Shown here one piece after another: positions 10,469-19,501 of a DNA stretch of 64,000 nt. The notes under the pieces were generated by a model that saw only the letters and a list, made by a program, of their open reading frames with translations, was not told the origin of the DNA and ran no database searches. Both the position numbers and the translations under genes were made by a program. The stretch covers positions 714,001 through 778,000 of the forward strand of contig CP018227.1 in NCBI GenBank assembly GCA_016865035.1. Reading direction: 5' to 3'. Every line of letters starts with the position of its first letter. Positions within the stretch are counted from its first letter, which is position 1. The DNA is from Kordiimonadales bacterium IMCC3096. GTDB taxonomy: Bacteria > Pseudomonadota > Alphaproteobacteria > Minwuiales > Minwuiaceae.

Positions 10469-11155
10469 CTATCGGGCGTCGTGGAAGATCACGCCCAGGG
10501 TCTGGCGGTGTCCTGCAGTCACGGTGGAAACACCATGGCGCATGGTCACGCGAAAATCCCCGCGCTTGCCCGGCACGGGCCGCTGATTGACCGCAAACAG
10601 CAGGCCTTCGCCTTCGTCCAGCATGATTGCCTCCGCGCGGGACTGCATGCGCGGGCGCGCTTCAGTCAGGACAAATGCCCCGCCCCTGTAGGCGTCCGGC
10701 GCGCTGAGCATGACGACAAGCTGGATGGGAAAATGCATCTCCCCGTACAGGTCCTGGTGCAGGCGATTGTAGTCTCCGGGTCCGTAGTCAAGCAGCAGCG
10801 GTGTCGGTCGCACCTGACCCGCCTGGTGGCAGGCCGCCAGATAGTCCTCGTGCCTGTCGGGGAACCGTTCGGCCTTTCCCATGCGGTCCATCCACTGGTT
10901 GGCCAATGGCGCCAGTTCGGCATAGGCGTGGCGTCGGAGGTCGGCCACACCCTTCGGCAGCGGATAGGCAAAGTACTTGTAACTGCCCTGTCCGTAGCCA
11001 TGCCGCTGCATGATCACATGGTTGCGGAATGGCTTGTCTTCGGCAAACAGGGGACGCAGGGCAGCAGTTTCCCCGGTATCGAGCAGGCCCGGCAACCGCG
11101 CAAACCCGCGTTGGTCCAGCTCCGATCGGATCCTGTTCCAGTCCTGCACGTTCAT
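10469..11155 (-). CDS. 2OG-Fe(II) oxygenase, PF09859 (Oxygenase-NA) type
   Basis: A 228-aa non-haem iron dioxygenase. The C-terminal half carries the HxD of YNRLHQDLYGEMHFPIQ, the FVLTEARPRMQSR segment, the second iron histidine in RVTMRHGVS and the oxoglutarate arginine in AGHRQTLGVIFHD. This matches the Oxygenase-NA family, proposed to act on damaged nucleic acid; that function is annotation lore rather than something visible here. It is convergent with the uracil-DNA glycosylase, and its start overlaps the stop of the DMT exporter gene (ATGA). Confidence 0.85.
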   Translation of the reverse strand: MNVQDWNRIRSELDQRGFARLPGLLDTGETAALRPLFAEDKPFRNHVIMQRHGYGQGSYKYFAYPLPKGVADLRRHAYAELAPLANQWMDRMGKAERFPDRHEDYLAACHQAGQVRPTPLLLDYGPGDYNRLHQDLYGEMHFPIQLVVMLSAPDAYRGGAFVLTEARPRMQSRAEAIMLDEGEGLLFAVNQRPVPGKRGDFRVTMRHGVSTVTAGHRQTLGVIFHDAR

Positions 11156-12045
11156 GCCCGGATGAACCTGTCGAAGACCCGGCCATCGACACAGAGCAGA
11201 CCCGCGAAGATCAGCAGGAACCCGACGGCGGTGGACGGCGTGACCTGTTCATCCAGGAAGATGACACCCAGGGCCATGGCGCTCGGCGGAATCATGATGG
11301 TCACCAGCATGAGATTGGTCGCCCCGGCGGTGGCCAGGATGCGGAAGTAGAGGATATAGGCCAGCGCCGTGCAGAACGTCCCGAGCGTCACCCAGGCCAG
11401 CAGGACGCCGACGCCCGGCACCGCCGTCGGCACCCCCTCCACGAACAGGGCGACCGGCAGCATGATCAGGGTGGACGACGTCAGCATGCCGGCCCCGGAA
11501 ACCGTCGGGGCAAAGCGTTTCAGACGGCGGCCATACACACCGGCGAAGCTGTAGCAGAGCGCGGCACAGAGCACCGCGATCTGGCCAATCAGGCTGCCGT
11601 CAAGCCCGTGAAAGGCATCCGGACCCACCAGCACCGCGACGCCCCCCATGCCCAGGACGACCCCGGCAGTCCGCGTGACGGTTGCCTTTTCATCCTGTGT
11701 CAGCAGGTGCGCAACGATCACGACGAAGAGCGGTGTGGTGGCATTCAGGACAGAGGCCAGACCACCGGTGATCCAGGTCTGGCCCCAGAAGATCAGCGTG
11801 AAGGGTATGGCATTGTTCAGCAGGCCCATCACCAGCAGGTCCCGGAAGTCGGCCAGTGTGCGCGGCAAGGCAACACCGGAGACCAGCACGACAATCCAGA
11901 GGACCGTGGCACCGCAGGCCACCCGCCCCAGCACCAGGGTGAAGGGCCCGACCTCGGTCAGCGCAATCTCGACGAAGAAGAAGGTCGCCCCCCAGAGCAG
12001 CGAGAGCGCCAGCATCATCGTCCACTCCAACGCACCCATGCGCAT
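11152..12045 (-). CDS. EamA/DMT-superfamily membrane exporter
   Basis: 297-aa integral membrane protein with about ten hydrophobic helices in two EamA repeats. Each repeat is marked by segments such as LSLLWGATFFFVEIAL at the N-terminus and PSAMALGVIFLDEQVTPS near the C-terminus. This family exports metabolites or amino acids, but the substrate cannot be inferred. It is translationally coupled to the downstream oxygenase gene. An ATG at 12039 is an alternative start. Confidence 0.88.
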   Translation of the reverse strand: MRMGALEWTMMLALSLLWGATFFFVEIALTEVGPFTLVLGRVACGATVLWIVVLVSGVALPRTLADFRDLLVMGLLNNAIPFTLIFWGQTWITGGLASVLNATTPLFVVIVAHLLTQDEKATVTRTAGVVLGMGGVAVLVGPDAFHGLDGSLIGQIAVLCAALCYSFAGVYGRRLKRFAPTVSGAGMLTSSTLIMLPVALFVEGVPTAVPGVGVLLAWVTLGTFCTALAYILYFRILATAGATNLMLVTIMIPPSAMALGVIFLDEQVTPSTAVGFLLIFAGLLCVDGRVFDRFIRA

Positions 12046-12203
12046 CCGGTCTCACTCCCCTTCAAGGTCTCGCCTGCACGACCCTGCCCGTTTCCGCCTG
12101 CATCGGCTTCCCGCCCCTTGTTGTCAAAGCCTCTTTGCACAATCCGCTTGCCTTGGCGGCGGTGGCCCGGCATGGCTGCATCGACATGGAACGGGAGACG
12201 ACA

Positions 12204-13658
12204 ATGCGCAGGATCGGTCAGTTCATCGACGGTCAGGCAGTGCCTGACAGCGGCGGAACCACATTCGAGAGCATTGATCCGGCGACCGGTGAGACGCTGG
12301 CGACGGTTTCCACCGCAACGGCGGATGACATCGACAGCGCTGTTGCCGCCGCCGCCGCGGCCCAACGGGAGTGGCAGGCCACGGATGGCGCCCACAAGGC
12401 CGCGATCCTGAACCGTATCGCCGACGCCCTGACCGACCGTCGGCAGGAACTGGCGGAACTGGAAGTCGCCGATACGGGCAAGCCGATCTCGGAAGCGCCG
12501 GAGGCCGACATCGACAGTGCGGCGGACTGCTTCCGCTTCTTCGCCGGGGTGGCACGCAGCATTCGCGGGGAGAGCATCGACCTGCCGGATACGCTGATCT
12601 ACACCCGTCGCGAGCCATGGGGAGTCTGTGCCGGCATCGGCGCCTGGAACTACCCGATCCAGATCGCGAGCTGGAAGGCGGCGCCCGCCCTCGCCTGCGG
12701 CAACGCCATGGTCTTCAAGCCCAGCGAGATGACTCCACTGACCGCGATGGAACTGGCCGGCATCATTCATGAGGCCGGTGTCCCCCGGGGCCTCTACAAT
12801 GTCGTCAATGGCGCGGGGACCGTCGGGGCGGCCCTGGCTACCCATCCCGGCATCGCCAAGGTTTCCGTCACCGGTTCGGTCGGCACGGGCAAGCGGGTCA
12901 TGACCGGGGCCGCCGACAGCCTGAAGGCCGTCACCATGGAGCTTGGCGGCAAGTCGCCGCTGATCGTCTTTGCCGATGCCAATCTGGACGACGCTGTCTC
13001 GGCTGCCATGCTGGCCAACTTCTATACCCAGGGGGAAATCTGCACCAACGGCACCCGCGTCTTCGTGCACGCAAGCATCCGCGACGCTTTCCTGGAACAG
13101 CTTGTGCGCCGGACGGAAGCCATGATCGTCGGCGACCCGAAGGATCCGGCAACCCATGTCGGGGCGATGATCTCCGCCGCGCATCTGGAGAAGGTGCTGG
13201 CCTATGTCGAACAGGGCAAGGCGGCGGGCGCGCAGGTCCTGACCGGCGGGGAACGGCTGACGGGCGGCATCTATGACCGTGGTGCCTTCATGCGGCCGAC
13301 GGTCTTCGCCGGAGTCCGCGACGACATGGTGATCGCGCAGGAGGAGATCTTCGGCCCCGTCATGTCGGTGCTGGATTTCGAGGACGAGGACGAGGTGATC
13401 GCCCGCGCCAATGCCACCGAATTCGGCCTGGCGGCGGGACTGATGACGAATGACCTGAGCCGCGCGCACCGGGTCGCGGCGCAGCTTCAGGCCGGGACGG
13501 TCTGGGTCAATACCTACAATCTGACCCCCATCGAGATGCCCTTCGGCGGCGTCAAGCAGTCAGGTCTGGGGCGCGAGAACGGTCATGCGGCCATCGAGTA
13601 CTACACGCGGACCAAGAGCGTGCATGTCGGCCTGGGCCCGGTCGAAGCGCCCTACTGA
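12204..13658 (+). CDS. betB: Betaine aldehyde dehydrogenase
   Basis: Oxidises betaine aldehyde to glycine betaine with NAD(P)+. The product is 484 aa, as for BetB. The catalytic glutamate lies in MELGGKSPLIV and the catalytic cysteine in GEICTNGTRVFV, the latter nearly diagnostic of the BetB branch of ALDH. WVNTYNLTPIEMPFGGVKQS near the end also fits. Start 12204 has GGGAG seven bases upstream; ATG 12186 is in frame but less well placed. It is convergent with a BCCT carrier gene, and betA lies at the far right of the window. Confidence 0.94.
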   Translation: MRRIGQFIDGQAVPDSGGTTFESIDPATGETLATVSTATADDIDSAVAAAAAAQREWQATDGAHKAAILNRIADALTDRRQELAELEVADTGKPISEAPEADIDSAADCFRFFAGVARSIRGESIDLPDTLIYTRREPWGVCAGIGAWNYPIQIASWKAAPALACGNAMVFKPSEMTPLTAMELAGIIHEAGVPRGLYNVVNGAGTVGAALATHPGIAKVSVTGSVGTGKRVMTGAADSLKAVTMELGGKSPLIVFADANLDDAVSAAMLANFYTQGEICTNGTRVFVHASIRDAFLEQLVRRTEAMIVGDPKDPATHVGAMISAAHLEKVLAYVEQGKAAGAQVLTGGERLTGGIYDRGAFMRPTVFAGVRDDMVIAQEEIFGPVMSVLDFEDEDEVIARANATEFGLAAGLMTNDLSRAHRVAAQLQAGTVWVNTYNLTPIEMPFGGVKQSGLGRENGHAAIEYYTRTKSVHVGLGPVEAPY

Positions 13659-13688
13659 TTTCCATCGGCGGATGCCCCGCAGAAAGAA

Positions 13689-13717
13689 GGGGTGCCGGTG
13701 ATCGCCACCGGCACCCC
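13689..13717 (-). terminator. Intrinsic terminator between betB and the BCCT gene
   Basis: A perfect 12-bp stem (GGGGTGCCGGTG with its complement) encloses a 5-base loop. On the minus strand it is followed by TTCTTTCT, so it most clearly ends the BCCT transcript. The symmetric stem may also stop betB transcription. Confidence 0.75.
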
Positions 13718-13741
13718 TGATCGGCTGGTCCATGGAACGGA

Positions 13742-15298
13742 TCAGAGGCCGAGCTTTCGCTCCGCGCTCAATCCCCTGTAGATGCAGTAACACATCACCA
13801 CCATGATGATCGCAAAGGGGAAGCCCGTTGCGATCGCCGCTGCCTGCAGTGATCCCAGGCCACCGCCGAGCAACAGGGTGATGGCAACCAGCCCCTCGAA
13901 GACGCACCAGAACACCCGCTGGGCCACCGGCGCATCAATCTTGCCACCTGCCGTGATCGTGTCGATGACCAGCGAACCGGAATCGGACGAGGTCACGAAG
14001 AAGACGATCACCAGCACGATGCCGATGAAGGACACGACATTGGTCAGCGGCAGTGCCTCCGCCATCTTGAACAGCGAAAGTTCCGGCTGCCAGTTGGTCA
14101 CCGTGTCCACGACGCCGCCGTAGCCATTCTCCACATGTTGCCAGATCGCCGTGCCACCGAAGACATTCATCCACAGCACGCAGGCAATGGTCGGCACGAT
14201 CAGGACGCAGATGATGAATTCACGCACCGTCCGCCCCTTGGAAACGCGGGCGATGAACATGCCGACGAACGGCGACCAGGAAATCCACCAGGCCCAGTAG
14301 AACGTGGTCCAGCCATGCATGAACCCTGTGTCGTCGCGCCCGACCCAGTTGCTCAGTTCTGGCAGCGCCACCGCATAGTCGACGAGGCCGTTGAAGAAGC
14401 CGGAGATGATGAACAGCGTCGGCCCGACAACGATGACGAAGAGCATCAGGATCAGCGCCAGCACCATGTTCAGTTCCGACAGCCGCTTCACGCCACCATC
14501 CAGTCCCGCCAGGACCGAAAGCAGGGCCACTGCGGTGATACCGGCGATCAGGATGATCTTGGTCAGATCCGTCGCGGGAATGCCGAACAGGTAATCCAGA
14601 CCGGCGCTTGCCTGCTCCGCCCCGAAGCCGAGCGAGGTCGCAAGACCGAACAGGGTGGCAAAGACCGCCAGCGTATCGATGACATGGCCCGGCCAGCCCC
14701 AGACACGCTCCCCCAGGATCGGATAGAAGGCGGAGCGGATGGTCAGGGGGAGTCCCCGGCTGTAGGTGAAGAAGGCCAGTGCCAGCGCGATCACGGCATA
14801 GATCGCCCAGGGGTGCAGACCCCAGTGGAATATCGTCGCCGCCATGCCCATGGACATGGCTGCCTCCGTATCCGCCGGATCGACCCCCAGCGGCGGACTG
14901 AGGAAGTGGTTCACGGGCTCCAGCACGCCGAAGAACATCAGGCCGATGCCCATGCCCGCAGCAAAAAGCATGGCGAACCAGCCGGTGTAGGAATACTCCG
15001 GCCTGGCATCCTTGCCCCCCAGTCGGATCCTGCCCAGCGGCGAGACCACAAGAAACAGGCAGAACAACACGAAGATATTCGCCGCACCCATGAAGACCCA
15101 GTCGAAGGTCGATGTCAGCCAGGGCCGCAGATCACCGAAGAACTCGGCCGATCCGGCCGGAAACATCAGCACCAGTATGACAAACCCGACAATCAGAACC
15201 GCAGACACGAAGAAGACCGGATTGTGAACATCCAGTCCCATGATCTGCACGTTGTGTTGTCCGGGTTCGAAGTCGGAATCAGGTACAATGTCAGACAT
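13742..15298 (-). CDS. BCCT-family choline/betaine/carnitine transporter
   Basis: 518-aa secondary carrier with about 12 membrane helices. Family motifs are GMGIGLMFFGVLEPV, FHWGLHPWAIYA and the signature WAWWISWSPFVGMFIARVS followed by KGRTVREF. The GMGIG motif is the form found in sodium-coupled betaine carriers of this family. The long cytosolic C-terminal osmosensory tail of BetP is absent. Convergence with betB makes choline or betaine the likely substrate, but the motifs do not settle it. Confidence 0.92.
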   Translation of the reverse strand: MSDIVPDSDFEPGQHNVQIMGLDVHNPVFFVSAVLIVGFVILVLMFPAGSAEFFGDLRPWLTSTFDWVFMGAANIFVLFCLFLVVSPLGRIRLGGKDARPEYSYTGWFAMLFAAGMGIGLMFFGVLEPVNHFLSPPLGVDPADTEAAMSMGMAATIFHWGLHPWAIYAVIALALAFFTYSRGLPLTIRSAFYPILGERVWGWPGHVIDTLAVFATLFGLATSLGFGAEQASAGLDYLFGIPATDLTKIILIAGITAVALLSVLAGLDGGVKRLSELNMVLALILMLFVIVVGPTLFIISGFFNGLVDYAVALPELSNWVGRDDTGFMHGWTTFYWAWWISWSPFVGMFIARVSKGRTVREFIICVLIVPTIACVLWMNVFGGTAIWQHVENGYGGVVDTVTNWQPELSLFKMAEALPLTNVVSFIGIVLVIVFFVTSSDSGSLVIDTITAGGKIDAPVAQRVFWCVFEGLVAITLLLGGGLGSLQAAAIATGFPFAIIMVVMCYCIYRGLSAERKLGL

Positions 15299-15490
15299 TG
15301 AAGACCTCCCTCTCGATTATCCCATCGCCTCGCCCTCAAACGGGCCAGGCACTGAGCCTCCTGACCGTCCCGGGTGCGGAAATCTCGGGCCCCGCTTGCC
15401 GGAACATGCCCAACAGGCTGGCACCGAGCCTAGGCGGACTCTGTCCTGATTGCGACAGCCGCGGCCCGAAATGCCTGATTTTTCGGCAAA

Positions 15491-17437
15491 TCAGCCGGCT
15501 GCCGCACGTTTCACGGCGTCGATGGCGTCAGGGTTGCTGAGGGCGGAGAGGTCGCCCGGCGGCTCATCCAGGACCAGCGCGCGGATCACCCGGCGCATGA
15601 TCTTCAGCGACCGGGTCTTGGGCAGATCATCGACAAACAGGATCCGGGCCGGCTTGAACGCCTTGCCAAGACCGTCGGTGACGGCGACCGACAGGCGGCT
15701 CGCCAAAGCATCGTCCACGGTCACGCCCGCAGCGGGAATGGCGGCGACCAGAACGGCCTCCCCCTTCACCGGGTCGGGCAGGGCCACCGCAGCAGCCTCC
15801 GCGATCAGGCCGGTCGCCATGACCAGCCCCTCGATCTCCGCCGGTCCGGCCCGCTTGCCCGCAACCTGGATCGTATCGTCAGAACGGCCGTGCACGTACC
15901 ACAGGCCATCCGCATCCCGGCTGGCCCAGTCCCCATGGCGCCACATGTCGGGATACATGGACCAGTAGGTCTCGATGAAGCGGTCCGGGTCGCGCCAGAT
16001 GCCGCGACTGAGGCCTATGGACACGTCGCGCAGGACCAGCTCACCCACCTCCCCCGGTCCGACGCTGTTGCCGGACGCATCCACGATATCCGCCGCCATG
16101 CCCGGCAGGGGTCCGGCGAAGGAGCAGGGGCGCTGTGGCGTCAGCACGTTTCCGGCGATGAAACCGCCACTGATCTCGGTACCGCCGCAGACATTGATGA
16201 TGGGACAGCGCCCGCCACCGGCATGCTCGGAGAACCAGACCCAGGCTTCCTCCGTCCATGGCTCACCGGTGGATGCCAGGATGCGGATGGCTGAAAGGTC
16301 ATGCGCGGCGACATGTTCGGGGCCATGGCGCATCAGGCTCCGTATCGCGGTCGGCGCGATCCCGAAGAAGGTCGCCTTGTGCGCGGCGGCCAGCCGCCAG
16401 ATACGGCCCGCGTCGGGCCAGTCCGGCACGCCTTCGGCAATGATGAAGGTCGCACCGCGGGCAAAGGTTCCCGCCATCGAATAGGGACCGGTCACCCAGC
16501 CGAAATCCGCGAACCAGAACAGCCTGTCCTCGGTCTTCAGATCAAAGGACACACCGAAATCCAGCGCCCCCTTCACCGTGAACCCGCAGTGGGTCAGTAC
16601 CGTCCCCTTCGGACGGCCGGTGGTGCCGGAGGTATAGGCGATCATCAGGGGCTGGTCGGCATCGACCATCTGCATCGGCGTGCTGTCAGCCGACGTGACA
16701 TCCAGGTCATGCCACCAGACATCCCGGCCGCTGTTCATGACGACATCCCCGTCGCCGGTGCGCAGCACGATGGTATGGCGCAGCGTCGGCACATCCCTGG
16801 CGGCGCTGTCGATTACCGGTTTCATCGGGATGGTGCTGCCGCGCCGAATGGCCTGGTCGGCGGTGATCACGGCCACCGCCTCCGCATCGTTCAGCCGCTT
16901 CACGATCGCTTCGGCGCCGAATCCCGAGAACAGGGGAGAGATGATGGCACCGATCCGCGCCACGGCCAGGAACGCGACCGGCGTCTCGGGCAGCACGGGC
17001 ATGTAGATCCCGACCGCATCCCCCGGGCCGATCCCCAGGGCGTTCAGTCCGGCAGCCAGTTCGCGCACCTGCCGATCCATCTCCGCATAGGTCAGGGTGC
17101 GCTGGCTGTCGTCTTCCCCGTGCCAGATGATTGCCGGCTTTTCCCAGATGTCCGTGCCACGGTGACGGTCCAGGACATTGTCGCAGAAGTTCATCGTTCC
17201 ACCGACGCACCACCGTGCGTTGGGCAATCCGTCCGAGACATCGCGGACCTGCGTGTAGGGCTGGTCGAATCGGATATCCAGTGCGCGAATCGCGCTGTCC
17301 CAGAACCAGTCCGGTTCCGCCGCGGCACGCTCCAGCAAGTCACTCTCGCTGCGACAGCCAAGCCTTTCGACGAAGCGGGTCAGTTCCGCATTGTCGATGT
17401 ACTCCTGCGTGGGCTCCCACGTGAAACCGTTCTGCAT
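15491..17437 (-). CDS. Acetyl-CoA-synthetase-like AMP-forming acyl-CoA ligase
   Basis: 648-aa ANL-superfamily ligase activating a short-chain acid through an acyl-adenylate. It has an ACAS N-terminal segment (GGTMNFCDNVLDRH), the P-loop-like YTSGTTGRPKGTV, the VCGGTEISGG motif, the hinge WYVHGRSDDTIQVAGKR and the catalytic lysine in LPKTRSLKIMRR. Overall it resembles acetyl/propionyl-CoA or acetoacetyl-CoA synthetases; which acid is used is not visible. It is monocistronic and divergent from the TRAP transporter operon. The roughly 190 bp downstream, before the BCCT start, holds nothing recognisable. Confidence 0.87.
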   Translation of the reverse strand: MQNGFTWEPTQEYIDNAELTRFVERLGCRSESDLLERAAAEPDWFWDSAIRALDIRFDQPYTQVRDVSDGLPNARWCVGGTMNFCDNVLDRHRGTDIWEKPAIIWHGEDDSQRTLTYAEMDRQVRELAAGLNALGIGPGDAVGIYMPVLPETPVAFLAVARIGAIISPLFSGFGAEAIVKRLNDAEAVAVITADQAIRRGSTIPMKPVIDSAARDVPTLRHTIVLRTGDGDVVMNSGRDVWWHDLDVTSADSTPMQMVDADQPLMIAYTSGTTGRPKGTVLTHCGFTVKGALDFGVSFDLKTEDRLFWFADFGWVTGPYSMAGTFARGATFIIAEGVPDWPDAGRIWRLAAAHKATFFGIAPTAIRSLMRHGPEHVAAHDLSAIRILASTGEPWTEEAWVWFSEHAGGGRCPIINVCGGTEISGGFIAGNVLTPQRPCSFAGPLPGMAADIVDASGNSVGPGEVGELVLRDVSIGLSRGIWRDPDRFIETYWSMYPDMWRHGDWASRDADGLWYVHGRSDDTIQVAGKRAGPAEIEGLVMATGLIAEAAAVALPDPVKGEAVLVAAIPAAGVTVDDALASRLSVAVTDGLGKAFKPARILFVDDLPKTRSLKIMRRVIRALVLDEPPGDLSALSNPDAIDAVKRAAAG

Positions 17438-17535
17438 GCGCCGATCCTCCCCTGCACCACCTTGCGGAGTATGGCCGGATGCCCGTCACACAGGCAATTC
17501 CCGATCATTGAATAACGATCCATCCCGATAGGAGT

Positions 17536-17566
17536 TTGACAAAACAGCATTGTTCAGCCGGAATAG
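17536..17566 (+). promoter_or_regulatory. Candidate sigma-70 promoter for the TRAP operon
   Basis: A consensus TTGACA (17536-17541) lies about 65 bp before the dctP-type start. A weak -10-like GAATAG (17561-17566) follows at a rather long spacing. The region is AT-rich relative to its surroundings. The -35 box is convincing; the -10 box is not. Confidence 0.35.
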
Positions 17567-17604
17567 TTGGGTCGTAAAAAAAACAAGTCTGGGAGGGTTC
17601 AATA

Positions 17605-18660
17605 ATGAAATCCGGAATCATGAAATCTGCTGGTGTGATGGCACTGGCTGCGGTGGCGGCGCTGTCGTTCTCCGCTGGGGACGCGGAGGCCAAGAAGGTC
17701 CGCTGGAAGATGCACTCGGCATTCGGCAAGAATCTGGCCGTTATCGGCCCGGTCGGTTATCGCATCGCCGACTGGGTCAACAAGGCCAGCGACGGCGACT
17801 TCGATATCAAGGTGTTCGAGCCGGGCGCGCTTGCCGGTGGTTATGCCTACTACGATCCGGTCAGCCAGGGCGCGTTCGAGGCGGGCTACGGCACGCCGGG
17901 CGCGAACCAGGGCAAGAATTCCGCATTCGCATTCCTTTCGACCTGGCCGTTCGGTCCGGGTGCGCTGGAGTTCAATGCATGGCTGCAGTATGGCGGCGGC
18001 GTCGAGATCGGTGAGGAGCTCTACGGTCGCGACGGCATCAAGTACAATTACTGCGGCATGATCCCGCCGGAGACGTCGGGCTGGTTCCGGACCGAGATCA
18101 AGAGCCTGGAAGAGCTCAAGGGTCTGAAGATGCGCTTCTTCGGCATGGGCGCGAAGGTCATGCAGAAGTTCGGTGTGTCGACGCAGCAGCTTGCCGCAGG
18201 CGACATCTATCCGGCGCTTGAACTGGGCACGATCGATGCCACCGAGTTCTCGATGCCTGCCATCGACCGGACCCTTGGCTTCTACCAGATCGCCAAGTTC
18301 AACTACTATCCGGGCTGGCATCAGCAGTCGACCACGAACGAAGTCCTGATCAACCAGGGCAAGTGGGATGAACTGGACGACCAGAAGAAAGCAATCTTCG
18401 ACCTGGCCTGCAAGGCAAACATCGCGGTCGAAATGGCCGAGGGTGAGGCCCTGCAGCCTGCGGCCATGCTGGCCAACGAAGCTGATGGCGTGAAGAACGT
18501 CACCTGGCCCGACGCGGTGCTGGACCAGCTTCGTGAAGCCTGGACCACCGTCCTTGCCGAAGAGCAGGCGGCCAACCCGGACGTGAAGCGTCTCTATGCC
18601 AGCTACAGCGAGTTCCACGAGAGCTACAAGGCCTGGGGCGAGCGCGGCTACCTGAAGTAA
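17605..18660 (+). CDS. TRAP transporter periplasmic solute-binding protein (DctP/TakP-like)
   Basis: 351-aa exported binding protein whose signal peptide ends at about AEA-K (residue 29). The DctP fold is recognised by LKGLKMRFFGMGAKVMQKFG, the ALELGTIDATEFSMP loop and the FNYYPGWHQQ segment, which resembles the keto-acid binder TakP. The ligand is probably a carboxylate or keto acid; that is inference. GGGAGG precedes the ATG. Membrane subunits follow after a 187-bp gap with two hairpins, an arrangement expected to give more binding protein than permease. Confidence 0.92.
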   Translation: MKSGIMKSAGVMALAAVAALSFSAGDAEAKKVRWKMHSAFGKNLAVIGPVGYRIADWVNKASDGDFDIKVFEPGALAGGYAYYDPVSQGAFEAGYGTPGANQGKNSAFAFLSTWPFGPGALEFNAWLQYGGGVEIGEELYGRDGIKYNYCGMIPPETSGWFRTEIKSLEELKGLKMRFFGMGAKVMQKFGVSTQQLAAGDIYPALELGTIDATEFSMPAIDRTLGFYQIAKFNYYPGWHQQSTTNEVLINQGKWDELDDQKKAIFDLACKANIAVEMAEGEALQPAAMLANEADGVKNVTWPDAVLDQLREAWTTVLAEEQAANPDVKRLYASYSEFHESYKAWGERGYLK

Positions 18661-18673
18661 GATGTTTCGTGCC

Positions 18674-18703
18674 CTGCGACCCGGTCTCGTGATCGGGTCG
18701 CAG
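18674..18703 (+). terminator. Stem-loop between TRAP binding-protein and permease genes
   Basis: A 10-bp perfect stem (CTGCGACCCG with its complement) encloses a 10-base loop, starting 14 bases after the dctP stop. No T-run follows, so it may stabilise the 3' end of a processed dctP mRNA rather than terminate it. Confidence 0.5.
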
Positions 18704-18720
18704 CGACACGTGACTTGTCG

Positions 18721-18747
18721 CGACCGGCGCGCGCCCCGCGCCGGTCG
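18721..18747 (+). terminator. Partial terminator/attenuator between TRAP P and Q genes
   Basis: An 11-bp perfect GC stem (CGACCGGCGCG with its complement) encloses a 5-base loop and is followed by TTTCTTCT. This looks like a leaky intrinsic terminator inside the operon, since the permease genes downstream have no obvious promoter of their own. Confidence 0.65.
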
Positions 18748-18847
18748 TTTCTTCTGCCAATGAAACCGGCGACTTGTCCCTGCTGCGCAACCCTTGCGCC
18801 TCGGGGGGAAGATATGACCGGAATAGAACAGGGACGGGGCGCTTAAC

Positions 18848-19498
18848 ATGCTCAATTTTGCAGACGCCGTTGACAGGCTTGCGCGGTCCACCGGACGCGC
18901 CGTCAGCTGGCTGATCGTGCCGCTTATCTTCATCATCATGTTCGATGTGATCACGCGAAAGATCGACATCATCCGTCACTGGTCCGCGGACATCACGATC
19001 CAGACCGGCTATTCGGTCTCCTTCATCCTTCAGGACATGCAGTGGCACATCCACGGCATCCTGCTGATGTTTGCCTTTGGCGTCGGCTACCTGACAAACG
19101 CCCATGTGCGCGTTGACATCTTTCGCGAGATGGCGAGCCACCGATCCCAGGCAAAGATCGAACTCTTCGGGCTGCTGTTCATGGCTGTGCCGTTCCTCTG
19201 CCTCATGATCTGGAAATCGGTCGACATGGTGACCCTGTCCTACCATCAGGGTGAGGGGTCCGAATCCCTTGTCGGTATCCCCTGGCGCTATGTCATCAAG
19301 AGCTGCATGCCGATCGGCTTTGTCCTGGTGCTCGCCGCAGCCGTTGCGACGCTGATCCGAACCATCGTCTTTCTCTATGGTTCGGAGGAGAACAGCACGC
19401 GCGCCGAGGAGGAGATCCAGTACTTCACGGACAAGACCGTATTGCCGAAGGTTTCACTGGAGGATGACATCCTCGCCAAGCCGGCCGGGGAGCGCTGA
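18848..19498 (+). CDS. TRAP transporter small permease (DctQ)
   Basis: 216-aa membrane protein with four predicted helices: SWLIVPLIFIIMFDVITR at the N-terminus, then a segment around WHIHGILLMFAFGVGYL, LFGLLFMAVPFLCLMIW and a C-terminal one. The motif NAHVRVDIFRE is typical of DctQ. It pairs with the large permease 3 bp downstream. The C-terminal extension of about 40 residues is hydrophilic. Confidence 0.9.
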   Translation: MLNFADAVDRLARSTGRAVSWLIVPLIFIIMFDVITRKIDIIRHWSADITIQTGYSVSFILQDMQWHIHGILLMFAFGVGYLTNAHVRVDIFREMASHRSQAKIELFGLLFMAVPFLCLMIWKSVDMVTLSYHQGEGSESLVGIPWRYVIKSCMPIGFVLVLAAAVATLIRTIVFLYGSEENSTRAEEEIQYFTDKTVLPKVSLEDDILAKPAGER

Positions 19499-19501
19499 TC
19501 C

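Noticed and set aside
12015-13469. Open frame on the minus strand across betB
   Set aside because: Antisense to a clear BetB with catalytic motifs; the translation has no recognisable family.
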